A DNA stretch of 64,000 bases, taken from Phycisphaeraceae bacterium. GTDB lineage: Bacteria > Planctomycetota > Phycisphaerae > Phycisphaerales > UBA1924. The first letter of the stretch is position 1; each line of letters starts with the position of its first letter. The stretch is from assembly GCA_023898685.1 (NCBI GenBank), contig CP060234.1, forward strand, positions 124,001 to 188,000, in the 5' to 3' direction. The notes under the pieces are model-generated. The model had not been told where the DNA came from, did no database searches, and worked only from the letters and a program-made list of their open reading frames with translations. Both the position numbers and the translations under genes were made by a program. Below are positions 8,032 to 16,093 of the stretch, piece by piece.

Positions 8032-8538
8032 ATGCCCCAGCCCCCGGACGCCCCCTGCCCGATCGATCCCACTCTCTTCGTCGCCCGCGGCGGCGATCTC
8101 CGCTCGTTCACCAAGCAGGCTGAGGTCGACGCCCCGCCCGGCGAGGTCTTCGGCCTGCTCTCCACCGAGGCGGGCATGCGCCGCCTCTACGACATCGACA
8201 GCCGCATCGACCTCGCGGTGGGCGGACCCTACGAGTGGTACTTCATAGGCGAGAACGCCTTCGGCACGAAAGGGGGAGAGGGCAATCAGATCCTCGCCTA
8301 CATCCCAGACCGCCTGCTCGCGTTCAGCTGGAACGCCCCGCCGACGCAGCCCGAGAGCCGGGCAAAGCGGACGTGGGTCGTCGTCGAGCTCGGCGAGCGC
8401 CCGAACGGCAAGTGCCACATCCGCCTCACCCACCTCGGCTTCGGAACCGAGGCCCATTGGGATGAGACCTACGCCTACTTCGACAGCGCCTGGGAACGCG
8501 TGCTCGACACGATCGCGAAGGCATGCAAAGGCACCTGA
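8032..8538 (+). CDS. SRPBCC-fold protein, AHSA1-like
   Basis: 168 residues. The START/Bet v1-like fold is indicated by V-D-A-P-P-G-E-V-F-G-L-L-S-T-E-A-G near residue 32, G-G-P-Y-E-W-Y-F in the middle, and the C-terminal helix W-E-R-V-L-D-T-I-A-K. The family (activator of Hsp90 ATPase 1-like) binds hydrophobic ligands or acts as a stress-linked accessory protein; the actual ligand is unknown. An AGGAG sequence (8020-8024) sits just before ATG 8032. It is convergent with the ABC-F gene. Confidence 0.82.
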   Translation: MPQPPDAPCPIDPTLFVARGGDLRSFTKQAEVDAPPGEVFGLLSTEAGMRRLYDIDSRIDLAVGGPYEWYFIGENAFGTKGGEGNQILAYIPDRLLAFSWNAPPTQPESRAKRTWVVVELGERPNGKCHIRLTHLGFGTEAHWDETYAYFDSAWERVLDTIAKACKGT

Positions 8539-8544
8539 TTGACC

Positions 8545-10554
8545 TCATTCCGCCTTCCGCAGCCACTCCGCCTCGACGCCCTCGAGTTCGTCTTTCAGTT
8601 CGTCGCGCTGCTCCGTCAGCTTGTTCGCCCGCTCGACCTCACGCCACACATCCGGGTCGCCCAGCTCGCGATCGATCTCCGCGATCCGCGATTCCAGGTG
8701 CGCGATCTTCTCCTCGAGCTGCTCCAGCCTCATCCACGACCACTTGCTCTTCTGCTGCGATGCGGGCGCTGCCGATGGCTTGGGCTGGGCCGGCGTCACC
8801 TGGACCACGCCCCGTCGCTCGCGCTCCGAGCTCCTCCCCTTCGTGCCTCCGTCCCTCCGTGCCTTCGTGCCTTCCCTCTCATGCCACTCCGTATACGTCC
8901 CCAGGAACACCTCCACGTTCCCCTTCCCGTCCAGCACGAGCAGGTGATCGCAGCACGCGTCGAGCAGCGCCCGGTCGTGGCTCACCAGGATCAGCGTCCC
9001 GTCGAACAACGCCCTGTTCTTCTCGCCTTGCACGGGCTTGCGCAGCGAATCCTCCAGCCGCTCGGCCGAGGGGATATCGAGGTGGTTTGTCGGCTCGTCG
9101 AGCACGAGCACGTTCTTCGCGCTCGCCATGAGCCCCGCGAGCACCGCCCGCGCCCGCTCGCCCCCGCTGAGCAGGCCCAGCTCCTTCTCCTGGTCGTCGC
9201 CGCTGAACAGGAAAGCGCCCGCCAGGTTCCGCGCCGCCTGCTCGCTGAGCAATTGCGTGGGGCATTCCTTCCGCACGATGTCCTGGAGATACCGCACCAC
9301 CGTCTTCTCCGGCGCGATCGACTCGTGGCTCTGCCGGAAGTAGCCGATCGACAGCTTCGTCCCGAGCGTCACCGTCCCCGCGTCGTGCTCAGTCTCGCCC
9401 AGCATGCACCGCACCAACGTCGTCTTGCCCGCCCCGTTGGGCCCGATCACCCCCCACCGCTGCCCCCGCTCGATCGCGACGTCGAGATCGTGGAACAGCA
9501 CACGCTCGCCGCCGCCCTCATTCGCGTACCGCTTCGACAGCCCCCGCACGCTCACGACGATGTCGCCCGTCCGTTGCGCCTTCGGCAGCGCCAGCCGCAT
9601 CGCGTCCATCTCCAAGGGCCGCTCGATGGTCGACTCGGCCTTCTCCCGCTCCAGCTTGCTCTCACGCCCCCGCGCCTGCTTGGCCCGTTGCCCCGCCTTG
9701 TACTTGCGGATGTACGCCTCTTCCTGCCTGAACTTCGTCTGCTGGTTCTCCCACGCCCGCCGCAGCGCCTCGATCCGCTCCGCCCGCAGCTTGCGAAAAG
9801 CCGCGTAGTTGCCCGGATACTCGATCAGCCGCCCGCCCTGGTTGGGCACCGGCTCGACCTCGATGATCCGGCTCACGACATTGTCGAGCAGATAGCGATC
9901 GTGGCTGATCATCAGCACCGCGCCGCGGTACTCGTGTTCGATGAAGTCCTCAAGCCAGAGGCACCCCGCGATGTCGAGGTGGTTCGTCGGCTCGTCGAGC
10001 AGCAGGACCTCGGGCTCGCCCAGCAGCAGCTTCGCCAGCGCCAGCCTCGCCCGCTGCCCGCCCGAGAGCCCCGGCACCGGCACGCCGAACTGCCGGTCCG
10101 TGAACCCCAACCCATGCAGCACCGCGTCGACCTTGTGGTCGGTCGCGAGCCCGCCGGCCGCCTCGATCTTCTTCTCGATCGCCTCCTGCCGGCGAAGCAG
10201 GCGTTCGAGCTCTTCCCCCGACGTCTCCGCCATCGCGTGGAACACGTCGTGCAGGTCGCCCTCGAGGTCCTCGATGTGGCTGAACGCCGCGGCCGCCTCC
10301 TCGCGCAGGGTCCGCGATCCGTCCAGCTCGGGCTCCTGGGCGAGATACCCCGCCCTCGCCCCGCCGGTCAGCGTCACGATCCCCGCGTCGGCCTTGAGCG
10401 CCCCCGCGATGACCTTCAGCAGGCTGCTCTTCCCGCTCCCGTTCCGCCCCACGAGCCCCGCCCGCTCGCCCGCCTCGAGCGTCAGCGACACCCCGTCGAG
10501 GATGCGACGCTCCCCGTAGGCCAGCTCGATGTTGGTGGCGGCAAGGACCGGCAT
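8545..10554 (-). CDS. ABC-F family ribosome-associated ATPase
   Basis: 669 residues with two ABC ATPase domains and no membrane helices. Domain 1 has G-R-N-G-S-G-K-S-S, L-S-G-G-Q-R-A-R and L-L-D-E-P-T-N-H-L-D. Domain 2 has G-P-N-G-A-G-K-T-T, L-S-G-G-E-R-A-R and L-D-E-P-T-N-H-L-D. A charged linker between them and a C-terminal coiled coil (about residues 600-665, rich in E/L/R) match the Uup/YdiF-like members. ABC-F proteins act on the ribosome E site to rescue stalling or give antibiotic protection. Which subgroup this is cannot be settled. Confidence 0.92.
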   Translation of the reverse strand: MPVLAATNIELAYGERRILDGVSLTLEAGERAGLVGRNGSGKSSLLKVIAGALKADAGIVTLTGGARAGYLAQEPELDGSRTLREEAAAAFSHIEDLEGDLHDVFHAMAETSGEELERLLRRQEAIEKKIEAAGGLATDHKVDAVLHGLGFTDRQFGVPVPGLSGGQRARLALAKLLLGEPEVLLLDEPTNHLDIAGCLWLEDFIEHEYRGAVLMISHDRYLLDNVVSRIIEVEPVPNQGGRLIEYPGNYAAFRKLRAERIEALRRAWENQQTKFRQEEAYIRKYKAGQRAKQARGRESKLEREKAESTIERPLEMDAMRLALPKAQRTGDIVVSVRGLSKRYANEGGGERVLFHDLDVAIERGQRWGVIGPNGAGKTTLVRCMLGETEHDAGTVTLGTKLSIGYFRQSHESIAPEKTVVRYLQDIVRKECPTQLLSEQAARNLAGAFLFSGDDQEKELGLLSGGERARAVLAGLMASAKNVLVLDEPTNHLDIPSAERLEDSLRKPVQGEKNRALFDGTLILVSHDRALLDACCDHLLVLDGKGNVEVFLGTYTEWHEREGTKARRDGGTKGRSSERERRGVVQVTPAQPKPSAAPASQQKSKWSWMRLEQLEEKIAHLESRIAEIDRELGDPDVWREVERANKLTEQRDELKDELEGVEAEWLRKAE

Positions 10555-10620
10555 GGGTCCAAGGGTAGAGCGTTCAAGGTCACGACAGAATGTCCGACGC
10601 CGACGCTGAGCCTTCGAATC

Positions 10621-10713
10621 TGGTGCCGTGGATCATCCCGAAGGGTGATCCACGAGAGGTTGGTAATCGCCGCTCGATGCCGCCTTCACGCTTCGCGATG
10701 AAGGCGGGCACCG
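10621..10713. repeat. Bipartite palindrome with GGTGCC/GGCACC ends
   Basis: Two consecutive hairpins: GTGGATCA..TGATCCAC at 10628-10653, and a GCCTTCA/TGAAGGC stem at about 10681-10706. They are enclosed by GGTGCC (10622-10627) and GGCACC (10707-10712). The same architecture appears at 12305, 42495, 52568, 54152 and 62041 with different cores. Confidence 0.7.
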
Positions 10714-10732
10714 TAGCAGAGCGACAGCCAAA

Positions 10733-11125
10733 TCATGCTCGCCCCTGCCTCAGCGACTCATTCTCCTCCCTCAGCCTCGCGTTCTCCGCCATCAGCTTGT
10801 CGACCAGCTCCCGAGCCCGCCGGCACCTGCCCCGGCGCTCGCCGCCCGCCGCCTGCTCGTCGCGGTAGTACACACCGCCCAGCATGCTCGTCGAGCACGT
10901 GCTGACCTGCTGTTCCCCGTCCGCGTCGACGTACGCCACCTCGTACGAGCGTTCACCCTTGCGCCCCAGCCAGCCCGTCGCGAAGGGCGTCCAGCGGATG
11001 TCCTCCACGCGCGCCCCCCGGGCCGCGAGGTCGGCCCGGATGCGGTCGTGGTCGAGTGAGCCCGCGAGCACGCGGATCGCGATCACGATCACGGGCACGC
11101 CGATGATGAAGACGATCGGGTCCAT
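10733..11125 (-). CDS. Small membrane-anchored protein with C-terminal coiled coil
   Basis: 130 residues, family not recognised. An N-terminal helix (I-V-F-I-I-G-V-P-V-I-V-I-A-I-R-V-L-A) should anchor it in the membrane. A compact middle holds R-W-T-P-F-A-T-G-W, E-R-S-Y-E-V-A-Y-V-D and a C-S-T-S-M-L-G-G-V-Y-Y segment. The last 30 residues (L-V-D-K-L-M-A-E-N-A-R-L-R-E-E-N-E-S-L-R) form a clear heptad coiled coil. ATG 11125 gives a clean start; the longer open frame upstream reads through the promoter of the divergent dehydrogenase. Confidence 0.7.
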   Translation of the reverse strand: MDPIVFIIGVPVIVIAIRVLAGSLDHDRIRADLAARGARVEDIRWTPFATGWLGRKGERSYEVAYVDADGEQQVSTCSTSMLGGVYYRDEQAAGGERRGRCRRARELVDKLMAENARLREENESLRQGRA

Positions 11126-11234
11126 AGGGGGCCTCCCAGACAATGCCACCCAAGACGGGCCGGCGCGGAGCACCGCCCGGGCCTTGTTGGGAATCCGCCC
11201 GACCCGGTTGCACGGGTCTCGGTACGCTGGAAGT

Positions 11235-12284
11235 ATGCGAGCCCTCGTCATCACCAAACAGGGGACGCCCGTCGCGCCCAACGTCGAATTCAGCGAGTCC
11301 TTCCCGGACCCCGAAACTCCGGATCCGGGCGAGGTCAAGATCCGCGTCCTCGCCAGCGCCCTCAACCACCTCGATCTCTGGGTGGGGCGGGGCGTGCCGG
11401 GCATGGCCCTCGAATACCCCCGCGTGGCGGGCTGCGACGTCTGCGGCGTCGTCGAAGAAGTCGGCGAAGATGTCGACGAAGCGTGGCTCGGTCGCCGCGT
11501 GATCGCCAACGCCGCGATCGAGAACCCGCCGGACGACCACCCGGATCACCCGCCCGCCACCATGCTCGCCCCCGCCTACGAGCTGCTGGGCGAGCACCAC
11601 TCCCCCGGCGCCCACGCCGAACTGTTCGTCTGCCCCGTCGAGCAGCTCGCCGACGTGGGCGAGGTCAAGCCCGAGCGGGCCGCCGCGTTCGGCCTCTCCT
11701 TCCTCACCGCCTACAGCGGCCTGCGCACCAAGGCCGACCTCCTGCCGGGCCAGACCGTGCTCATTACCGGCATCGGGGGCGGCGTCGCCCTCGCCGCGCT
11801 CAACATCGCCAAGCACCTGGGCTGCCGTGTCTGCGTCACCAGCCGCCACCAGTGGAAGCTCGACCGCGCCGTCGAACTCGGCGCCGATCACGGCGTCCAC
11901 GACACGGGCGACGACTGGTCCCGCGACGTCCGCGCCTGGACCGGCAAACGCGGCGTCGACGTCGCCTTCGACTCGTCCGGCAAGGCCACCCACCTGTGCT
12001 GCATCAAGAGCCTCGCCCGGGGCGGCGCCTACGTCACCCCGGGCTGCACGTCCGGCCCCGATGCCACCACCGATCTCGCCCGCATCTTCTGGAACCAGCT
12101 CCGCATCCTGGGCTCGACCATGGGCTCGCCCGACGACTTCCGCGAGGTGACAAGCCTCCTGCGAAGCGGCGCCCTCAAACCGGTCATCGACTCCGTCCAC
12201 GAGGCCGAGGAAGGCCGCAAGGCCTACGAGCATCTCGAATCGGGCGAGCAGTTCGGCAAGGTGGTGATCCGGTGGGCGGAGTGA
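11235..12284 (+). CDS. Zinc-type alcohol dehydrogenase / quinone oxidoreductase family (MDR) protein
   Basis: 349 residues of the medium-chain dehydrogenase superfamily. The GroES-like N-domain has L-N-H-L-D-L-W-V-G-R-G and G-C-D-V-C-G-V-V-E-E-V-G. The Rossmann domain has V-L-I-T-G-I-G-G-G-V-A-L-A-A at about 174-187. A C-terminal K-V-V-I-R-W ends the protein. The usual structural zinc cysteine quartet is not evident and ligand Cys spacing is partial, so it may be a zinc-independent NADPH quinone reductase-like member. The start ATG 11235 gives the family-typical M-R-A-L-V-I-T. Confidence 0.88.
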   Translation: MRALVITKQGTPVAPNVEFSESFPDPETPDPGEVKIRVLASALNHLDLWVGRGVPGMALEYPRVAGCDVCGVVEEVGEDVDEAWLGRRVIANAAIENPPDDHPDHPPATMLAPAYELLGEHHSPGAHAELFVCPVEQLADVGEVKPERAAAFGLSFLTAYSGLRTKADLLPGQTVLITGIGGGVALAALNIAKHLGCRVCVTSRHQWKLDRAVELGADHGVHDTGDDWSRDVRAWTGKRGVDVAFDSSGKATHLCCIKSLARGGAYVTPGCTSGPDATTDLARIFWNQLRILGSTMGSPDDFREVTSLLRSGALKPVIDSVHEAEEGRKAYEHLESGEQFGKVVIRWAE

Positions 12285-12304
12285 CCCGACAATACTGGAG
12301 TTGG

Positions 12305-12384
12305 GGTGCCACGACTCGCCGTCCTCGGCGCCGTCGTGCCTGCACGGACTCCGACGCTCCGCGGGCGCCGACCCGCGGAGCGTC
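12305..12384. repeat. Bipartite palindrome, GGTGCCACGACTCGCC type
   Basis: The first hairpin, 12305-12340, pairs CACGAC with GTCGTG around a CTCGCCGTCCTCGGCG core. The second, 12353-12384, has a perfect 13-bp stem (GACGCTCCGCGGG / CCCGCGGAGCGTC). It stands directly upstream of the SnoaL-like gene, where a signal sequence might have been. Confidence 0.75.
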
Positions 12385-12535
12385 CTCAGCAGTCCACCAT
12401 CCCACGAAGTCGCCATGCCGGCGCTTCCGGCAAGCAGGCCGCCTGGCCACACTTTGTGGCGGCGCACTCGCCGGATTGGCGGTGAACTCCGCCTGCACGA
12501 TCTGCGCGCTACCCGCCGATCCGCAACGGGCCGCG

Positions 12536-12961
12536 ATGCACAACGTCGGTGAACTGCTCGACGCCTGGCACGCCGCCGCCGCGCACGGCGACTTCGACGC
12601 CTACTTCTCCCGCATGACGCCCAACGCCGTCTTCCTGGGCACCGACGAATCCGAGCGCTGGACGCGCGAGCAGTTCGAGGACTTCGCCCGTCCCTACTTC
12701 GACGGCGAAGAGGCCTGGACCTACCGCGTTCTCGAACGCCACGTCCGGCCCTGGCGCGTCAGCACAAACAAAGACAAGCCCGCGGTCGCATGGGCCGACG
12801 AGATCCTCGACAACGATCACTACGGCCACTGCCGGGGCACCGCGGTGCTCGTGCGCGGCGAGGACGGCGCCTGGCGCATCGATCAATACAGCCTCACCTT
12901 CCTCGTGCCCAACGACGCGGCCCCAAGGGTCGTCGAACTGATTCGATCAACTGACAAGTAA
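12536..12961 (+). CDS. SnoaL/DUF4440-like (NTF2-fold) protein
   Basis: 141 residues of the NTF2-like superfamily: L-L-D-A-W-H-A-A-A-A-H-G-D-F-D-A-Y-F near the start, then M-T-P-N-A-V-F-L-G-T-D, and W-R-I-D-Q-Y-S-L-T-F near the end. Function is unknown, and catalysis or small-ligand binding are both possible. ATG 12536 is the first in-frame ATG. Upstream the same frame encodes a hydrophobic run with N-S-A-C resembling a lipoprotein signal, but it lacks a start codon and abuts the palindrome at 12305-12384. A palindrome insertion may have removed the original start. Confidence 0.72.
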   Translation: MHNVGELLDAWHAAAAHGDFDAYFSRMTPNAVFLGTDESERWTREQFEDFARPYFDGEEAWTYRVLERHVRPWRVSTNKDKPAVAWADEILDNDHYGHCRGTAVLVRGEDGAWRIDQYSLTFLVPNDAAPRVVELIRSTDK

Positions 12962-13304
12962 AAGGACCGGTCCGGGCACGACGCGGGCGGGTGCGCGTTC
13001 GAAACTCCCTCTCCCGCTCTTCTCTCCCCCGTCCGCGCCCCGCACCGGGCGTCGTGTCCGTCGGCCTCCTCTCCTCACGAAATGATCCCACGTCCCGCCT
13101 CGGTCAGTGACAGGGAATCCCCTTCTCCCCAAAGGTATGGGGACATCCCTCGCGCCAACGGACACCGACCCCGTGCCGTCCGAGAAACCGGGCGAATCCC
13201 ACCCCGACGCCCGAAACCGCGCCGCCGGCCGGCGCGACGCCTTCCGGGCCGATTCCACGGCATTCGCTGCCCATTCCCGCCGATCTACCCACCGGAGCCC
13301 GGCC

Positions 13305-13568
13305 ATGCACGCAGGTTTCACCACGCTCGCCGTGATCGACGGCCAGAAGGCCTGGGAGCAAGTCTGCGCCGAGATCAGCCGGACGCTCGATGACCCGCTC
13401 CGGGGCCTGCCGCTCGTCGCGGGGGTCGTTCTCATCATCGTCGTCCTGTGGGCCAACTTCCGCGTCGCCCGGTGGCTGACCTCGACGAAGGACGCCGCCC
13501 CGGAAGGGCGCCCCGCGCAATCTGCGGCCCACCGCAAAACCGATGGGCCGACCTTGCCAATCATGTAA
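13305..13568 (+). CDS. Small single-pass membrane protein
   Basis: 87 residues, not recognised. One strong helix (L-V-A-G-V-V-L-I-I-V-V-L-W-A-N-F) at about 37-52 separates a short acidic N-terminal part from a C-terminal tail rich in Ala, Arg and Lys. A GGAG motif precedes ATG 13305, as before the agmatine-deiminase gene at 14334. The next gene begins 3 bases after its stop, so the two are probably co-transcribed. Confidence 0.5.
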   Translation: MHAGFTTLAVIDGQKAWEQVCAEISRTLDDPLRGLPLVAGVVLIIVVLWANFRVARWLTSTKDAAPEGRPAQSAAHRKTDGPTLPIM

Positions 13569-13571
13569 GGG

Positions 13572-14207
13572 ATGGCCGCCGACCACGCCACAACCGGATC
13601 CAGGCACACCACCGACCACCACGGCCGACGCGTATCGCTCCTCGATCCCTACCCCCTCATGATCTTCCGCCGCTTCGACCGCATCGACGAGCCCACGCTC
13701 GAGGCGATCCTCGCCGACCTGGGCGCCGAGTACACCCATATCAAACGCAACATGTGGATCGGGTTCGCAAGCCTCGCCGCCGTCGTTGTGATCTCGGCCG
13801 CCGCGATCGGGATCTCTGTCATCCGGGAGGGCCCAGACGCCTGGCGCGATCTCGTCGGCACCATCACCAGCCCGACCATGCTTCCCGTCTTCGCCGCGTC
13901 CATCGGTGGCGGCGTGATCGCCCCGTGGTTCGCCATCCGAGCCAAGCGGTTCGCCCTCCTCCGCGGAGCCATGCTGGGCCACTACCGATGCCCACACTGC
14001 GGCTACGGGATCCGGTCCGTCCCCGCCAACGACGGCGCGGTCACCTGCCCCGAGTGCGCCGCGGCCTGGCCCGAAGCCGAGGTTGGCGCTCCAACTGCTC
14101 GACCGATGTCCGACTCGGCACACCAGCGCCAAGTGATCCTCCTCCTATTGGTTGGGTTCGGCCTCATGGCGATGCTGGGGGCCACCGTCATGTTCTGGGT
14201 GCTCTGA
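13572..14207 (+). CDS. Membrane protein with zinc ribbon
   Basis: 211 residues, function unknown. Two helices near 62-80 and 98-115 (F-A-S-L-A-A-V-V-V-I-S-A-A and L-P-V-F-A-A-S-I-G-G-G-V) precede a C4 zinc ribbon (C-P-H-C near residue 139, C-P-E-C near 158). A last C-terminal helix follows (I-L-L-L-L-V-G-F-G-L-M-A-M-L). Such ribbon-bearing membrane proteins are frequent in planctomycetes. An internal start at M-I-F-R-R-F (residue 30) is possible. Confidence 0.6.
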   Translation: MAADHATTGSRHTTDHHGRRVSLLDPYPLMIFRRFDRIDEPTLEAILADLGAEYTHIKRNMWIGFASLAAVVVISAAAIGISVIREGPDAWRDLVGTITSPTMLPVFAASIGGGVIAPWFAIRAKRFALLRGAMLGHYRCPHCGYGIRSVPANDGAVTCPECAAAWPEAEVGAPTARPMSDSAHQRQVILLLLVGFGLMAMLGATVMFWVL

Positions 14208-14333
14208 CTACGCGCACAGTCCGGGAAGCGGCGCCGCCGGATCCGGGCGCCATTCGCACAGGTGTCGCTTTCTCTTTGGCGCTGGCCACCGCCGCGTGTA
14301 CCCTCGTCTAGCCAGCACCCAACGGAGCCCGCC

Positions 14334-15968
14334 ATGCACCCCATCGTCCTCGCCGCCCTCGCCCCCTTCGCCACCCTCCCGATCATGCCCGACGACGGCT
14401 CGCCCCTGCCGCGCGATCTCACCCCCGCCGAGGCCGCCTGGGTCGCCGCCAACCCCATCCGGGCCGAGGGGCTCCGGGGCGACACGCCCACCGGCCCGAT
14501 CCACTGCACCGGCGAGTACGAGCCCGTCGAGGGCCTCCTGCTCGCCTACGAGGGAACCGCGAGCTGGCTCTCCATCCTCAACCAGATGGCCGCCAAGATC
14601 ACCACGGTGGGCGACGCCAACGTCTACGTCATGTGCGACACCGTGAGCGAGCAGACCACGGCCCGCAACGCGATGGTCGCCGCGGGCGCCGACACCAACC
14701 GCGTCTTCACCTTCGTCCACACCACAGACACCATCTGGATCCGCGACTACGGCCCGCGCTACATCTACGAGGGCAACGGCGGGCCCAACCACGACCAGGG
14801 CGTCCGCGCCATCGTCGACCACACCTACAACCGCCCCCGACCCAACGACAACGCGACCCCGCAGTTCTGGGCGGACGTCCGGGGCGAGACGCACTACCAG
14901 ATCCCCCTCGTCCACGGCGGCGGCAACTACCACCTCTCCGCCCTCACCGATTCCTACGCCACCCGCTTGATCGCCAACGAGAACCCGGGGCTCACCGAAT
15001 CCGACATCATCCAGCTCTGGCACGACTACCAGGGCGTCAACACGACGATCAACGACCCGTTCCCCACCTCCGTCGACTCCACCCAGCACATCGACATGTG
15101 GATGGAGATCCCGGGTGACCGCGCCGTCGTCATCGGCGACTACCCCCTCGCCCCGGGCTCGACGCACGACCAGATCTGCGACGCCCGCGCCGCCGCGATG
15201 GCCGCCGCGGGCTACGCCGTCACCCGCGTGCCCAACATCGGCAACCCCGGCGCGACCCACTACACCTTCACCAACGTCGTGGTCTGCAACGACATCGTGC
15301 TGCTGCCATACTACGACGGCGTCGCGCAAACTTACAACGACCAGGCCCTCGCCGCCTGGCAGGCCGCTACCCCCGACAAGCAGATCATCCAGATCGACTG
15401 CGACGCAATCGTCACGTCCGCCGGCGTCATGCACTGCATCGTGATGCACGTGCCCGTCTGCGCAGGAGGCGCCAACCCAGTCGCCTGGATCACCTCGCCC
15501 AACGGGGCGGGCTCATACAACCCGGGCGACGAGGTCGCCGTCACTTGGCGCAGCGACGACGACACCCCCTTCTTCGGCCGCCCCATCGCCTCGGCCGACC
15601 TGCTCCTCTCCACCGACGGCGGCGCCACCTTCCAGCCCCAGCTCACGGGCCTGCCCAACACCGGGTCAGCCACCTGGACCGTCCCCGCCCTGGCCACATC
15701 GCAGGGCGTCCTCCGCGTCCTCCTCCACGACGCCGACGGCAACACGGGCTACGACGACACGGACGGGCTCGTCACCATCACCAGCCCCGCTTGCAACCCG
15801 GCCGACATCGCCGCACCGTTCGGCGTGCTTGACCTTGCCGACGTCCAGACCTTCATCGCGGGCTTCGTCGCGGGCGACTTGGTCGCGGACATCGCTGTGC
15901 CGTTCGGCGTGCTCGATCTCGCGGATGTCCAGGCGTTCATCGGGGCGTTCGTCGCGGGGTGCCCCTGA
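14334..15968 (+). CDS. Secreted agmatine/peptidylarginine deiminase-family protein with GC-type dockerin
   Basis: 544 residues. The guanidino-modifying core (Porphyromonas-type deiminase family) carries D138 in W-I-R-D-Y-G-P, H194 in H-G-G-G-N-Y, H252/D254 in T-Q-H-I-D-M-W and the nucleophile C368 in G-V-M-H-C-I-V-M-H. These match the family's expected catalytic set. A beta-sandwich-like region with a Y-N-P-G-D-E-V start follows from about 385. The C-terminal dockerin-like module has two halves that are nearly identical (D-I-A-A-P-F-G-V-L-D-L-A-D-V and D-I-A-V-P-F-G-V-L-D-L-A-D-V). Start ATG 14334 has GGAG upstream; the N-terminus is weakly signal-like. Likely cell-surface arginine or agmatine hydrolysis. 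Confidence 0.85.
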   Translation: MHPIVLAALAPFATLPIMPDDGSPLPRDLTPAEAAWVAANPIRAEGLRGDTPTGPIHCTGEYEPVEGLLLAYEGTASWLSILNQMAAKITTVGDANVYVMCDTVSEQTTARNAMVAAGADTNRVFTFVHTTDTIWIRDYGPRYIYEGNGGPNHDQGVRAIVDHTYNRPRPNDNATPQFWADVRGETHYQIPLVHGGGNYHLSALTDSYATRLIANENPGLTESDIIQLWHDYQGVNTTINDPFPTSVDSTQHIDMWMEIPGDRAVVIGDYPLAPGSTHDQICDARAAAMAAAGYAVTRVPNIGNPGATHYTFTNVVVCNDIVLLPYYDGVAQTYNDQALAAWQAATPDKQIIQIDCDAIVTSAGVMHCIVMHVPVCAGGANPVAWITSPNGAGSYNPGDEVAVTWRSDDDTPFFGRPIASADLLLSTDGGATFQPQLTGLPNTGSATWTVPALATSQGVLRVLLHDADGNTGYDDTDGLVTITSPACNPADIAAPFGVLDLADVQTFIAGFVAGDLVADIAVPFGVLDLADVQAFIGAFVAGCP

Positions 15969-15998
15969 GCAAGCACACGGTTTCCAATCCGCGGTCTT

Positions 15999-16030
15999 GG
16001 GTGCCGTGGAGACGCGGAGCTTCTCCACGC
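15999..16030. repeat. Short palindrome GGTGCCGTGGAG..CTCCACG
   Basis: A hairpin with stem GTGGAGA / TCTCCAC, starting GGTGCCGTGGAG. The same start occurs at 44807 and, as a variant, at 42618. It lies between the deiminase gene and glyA. Confidence 0.6.
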
Positions 16031-16093
16031 TGACGCCAAGTACGACGCCCTTTGCGCCTTTGCGATTTCAGCCCCTCCCCCCTACCATCGCCC

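Noticed and set aside
13082..14132. Minus-strand frame of 342 codons over the small membrane proteins
   Set aside because: Low-complexity Gly/Arg/Asp translation with no motif; the plus-strand genes have helices and a zinc ribbon.
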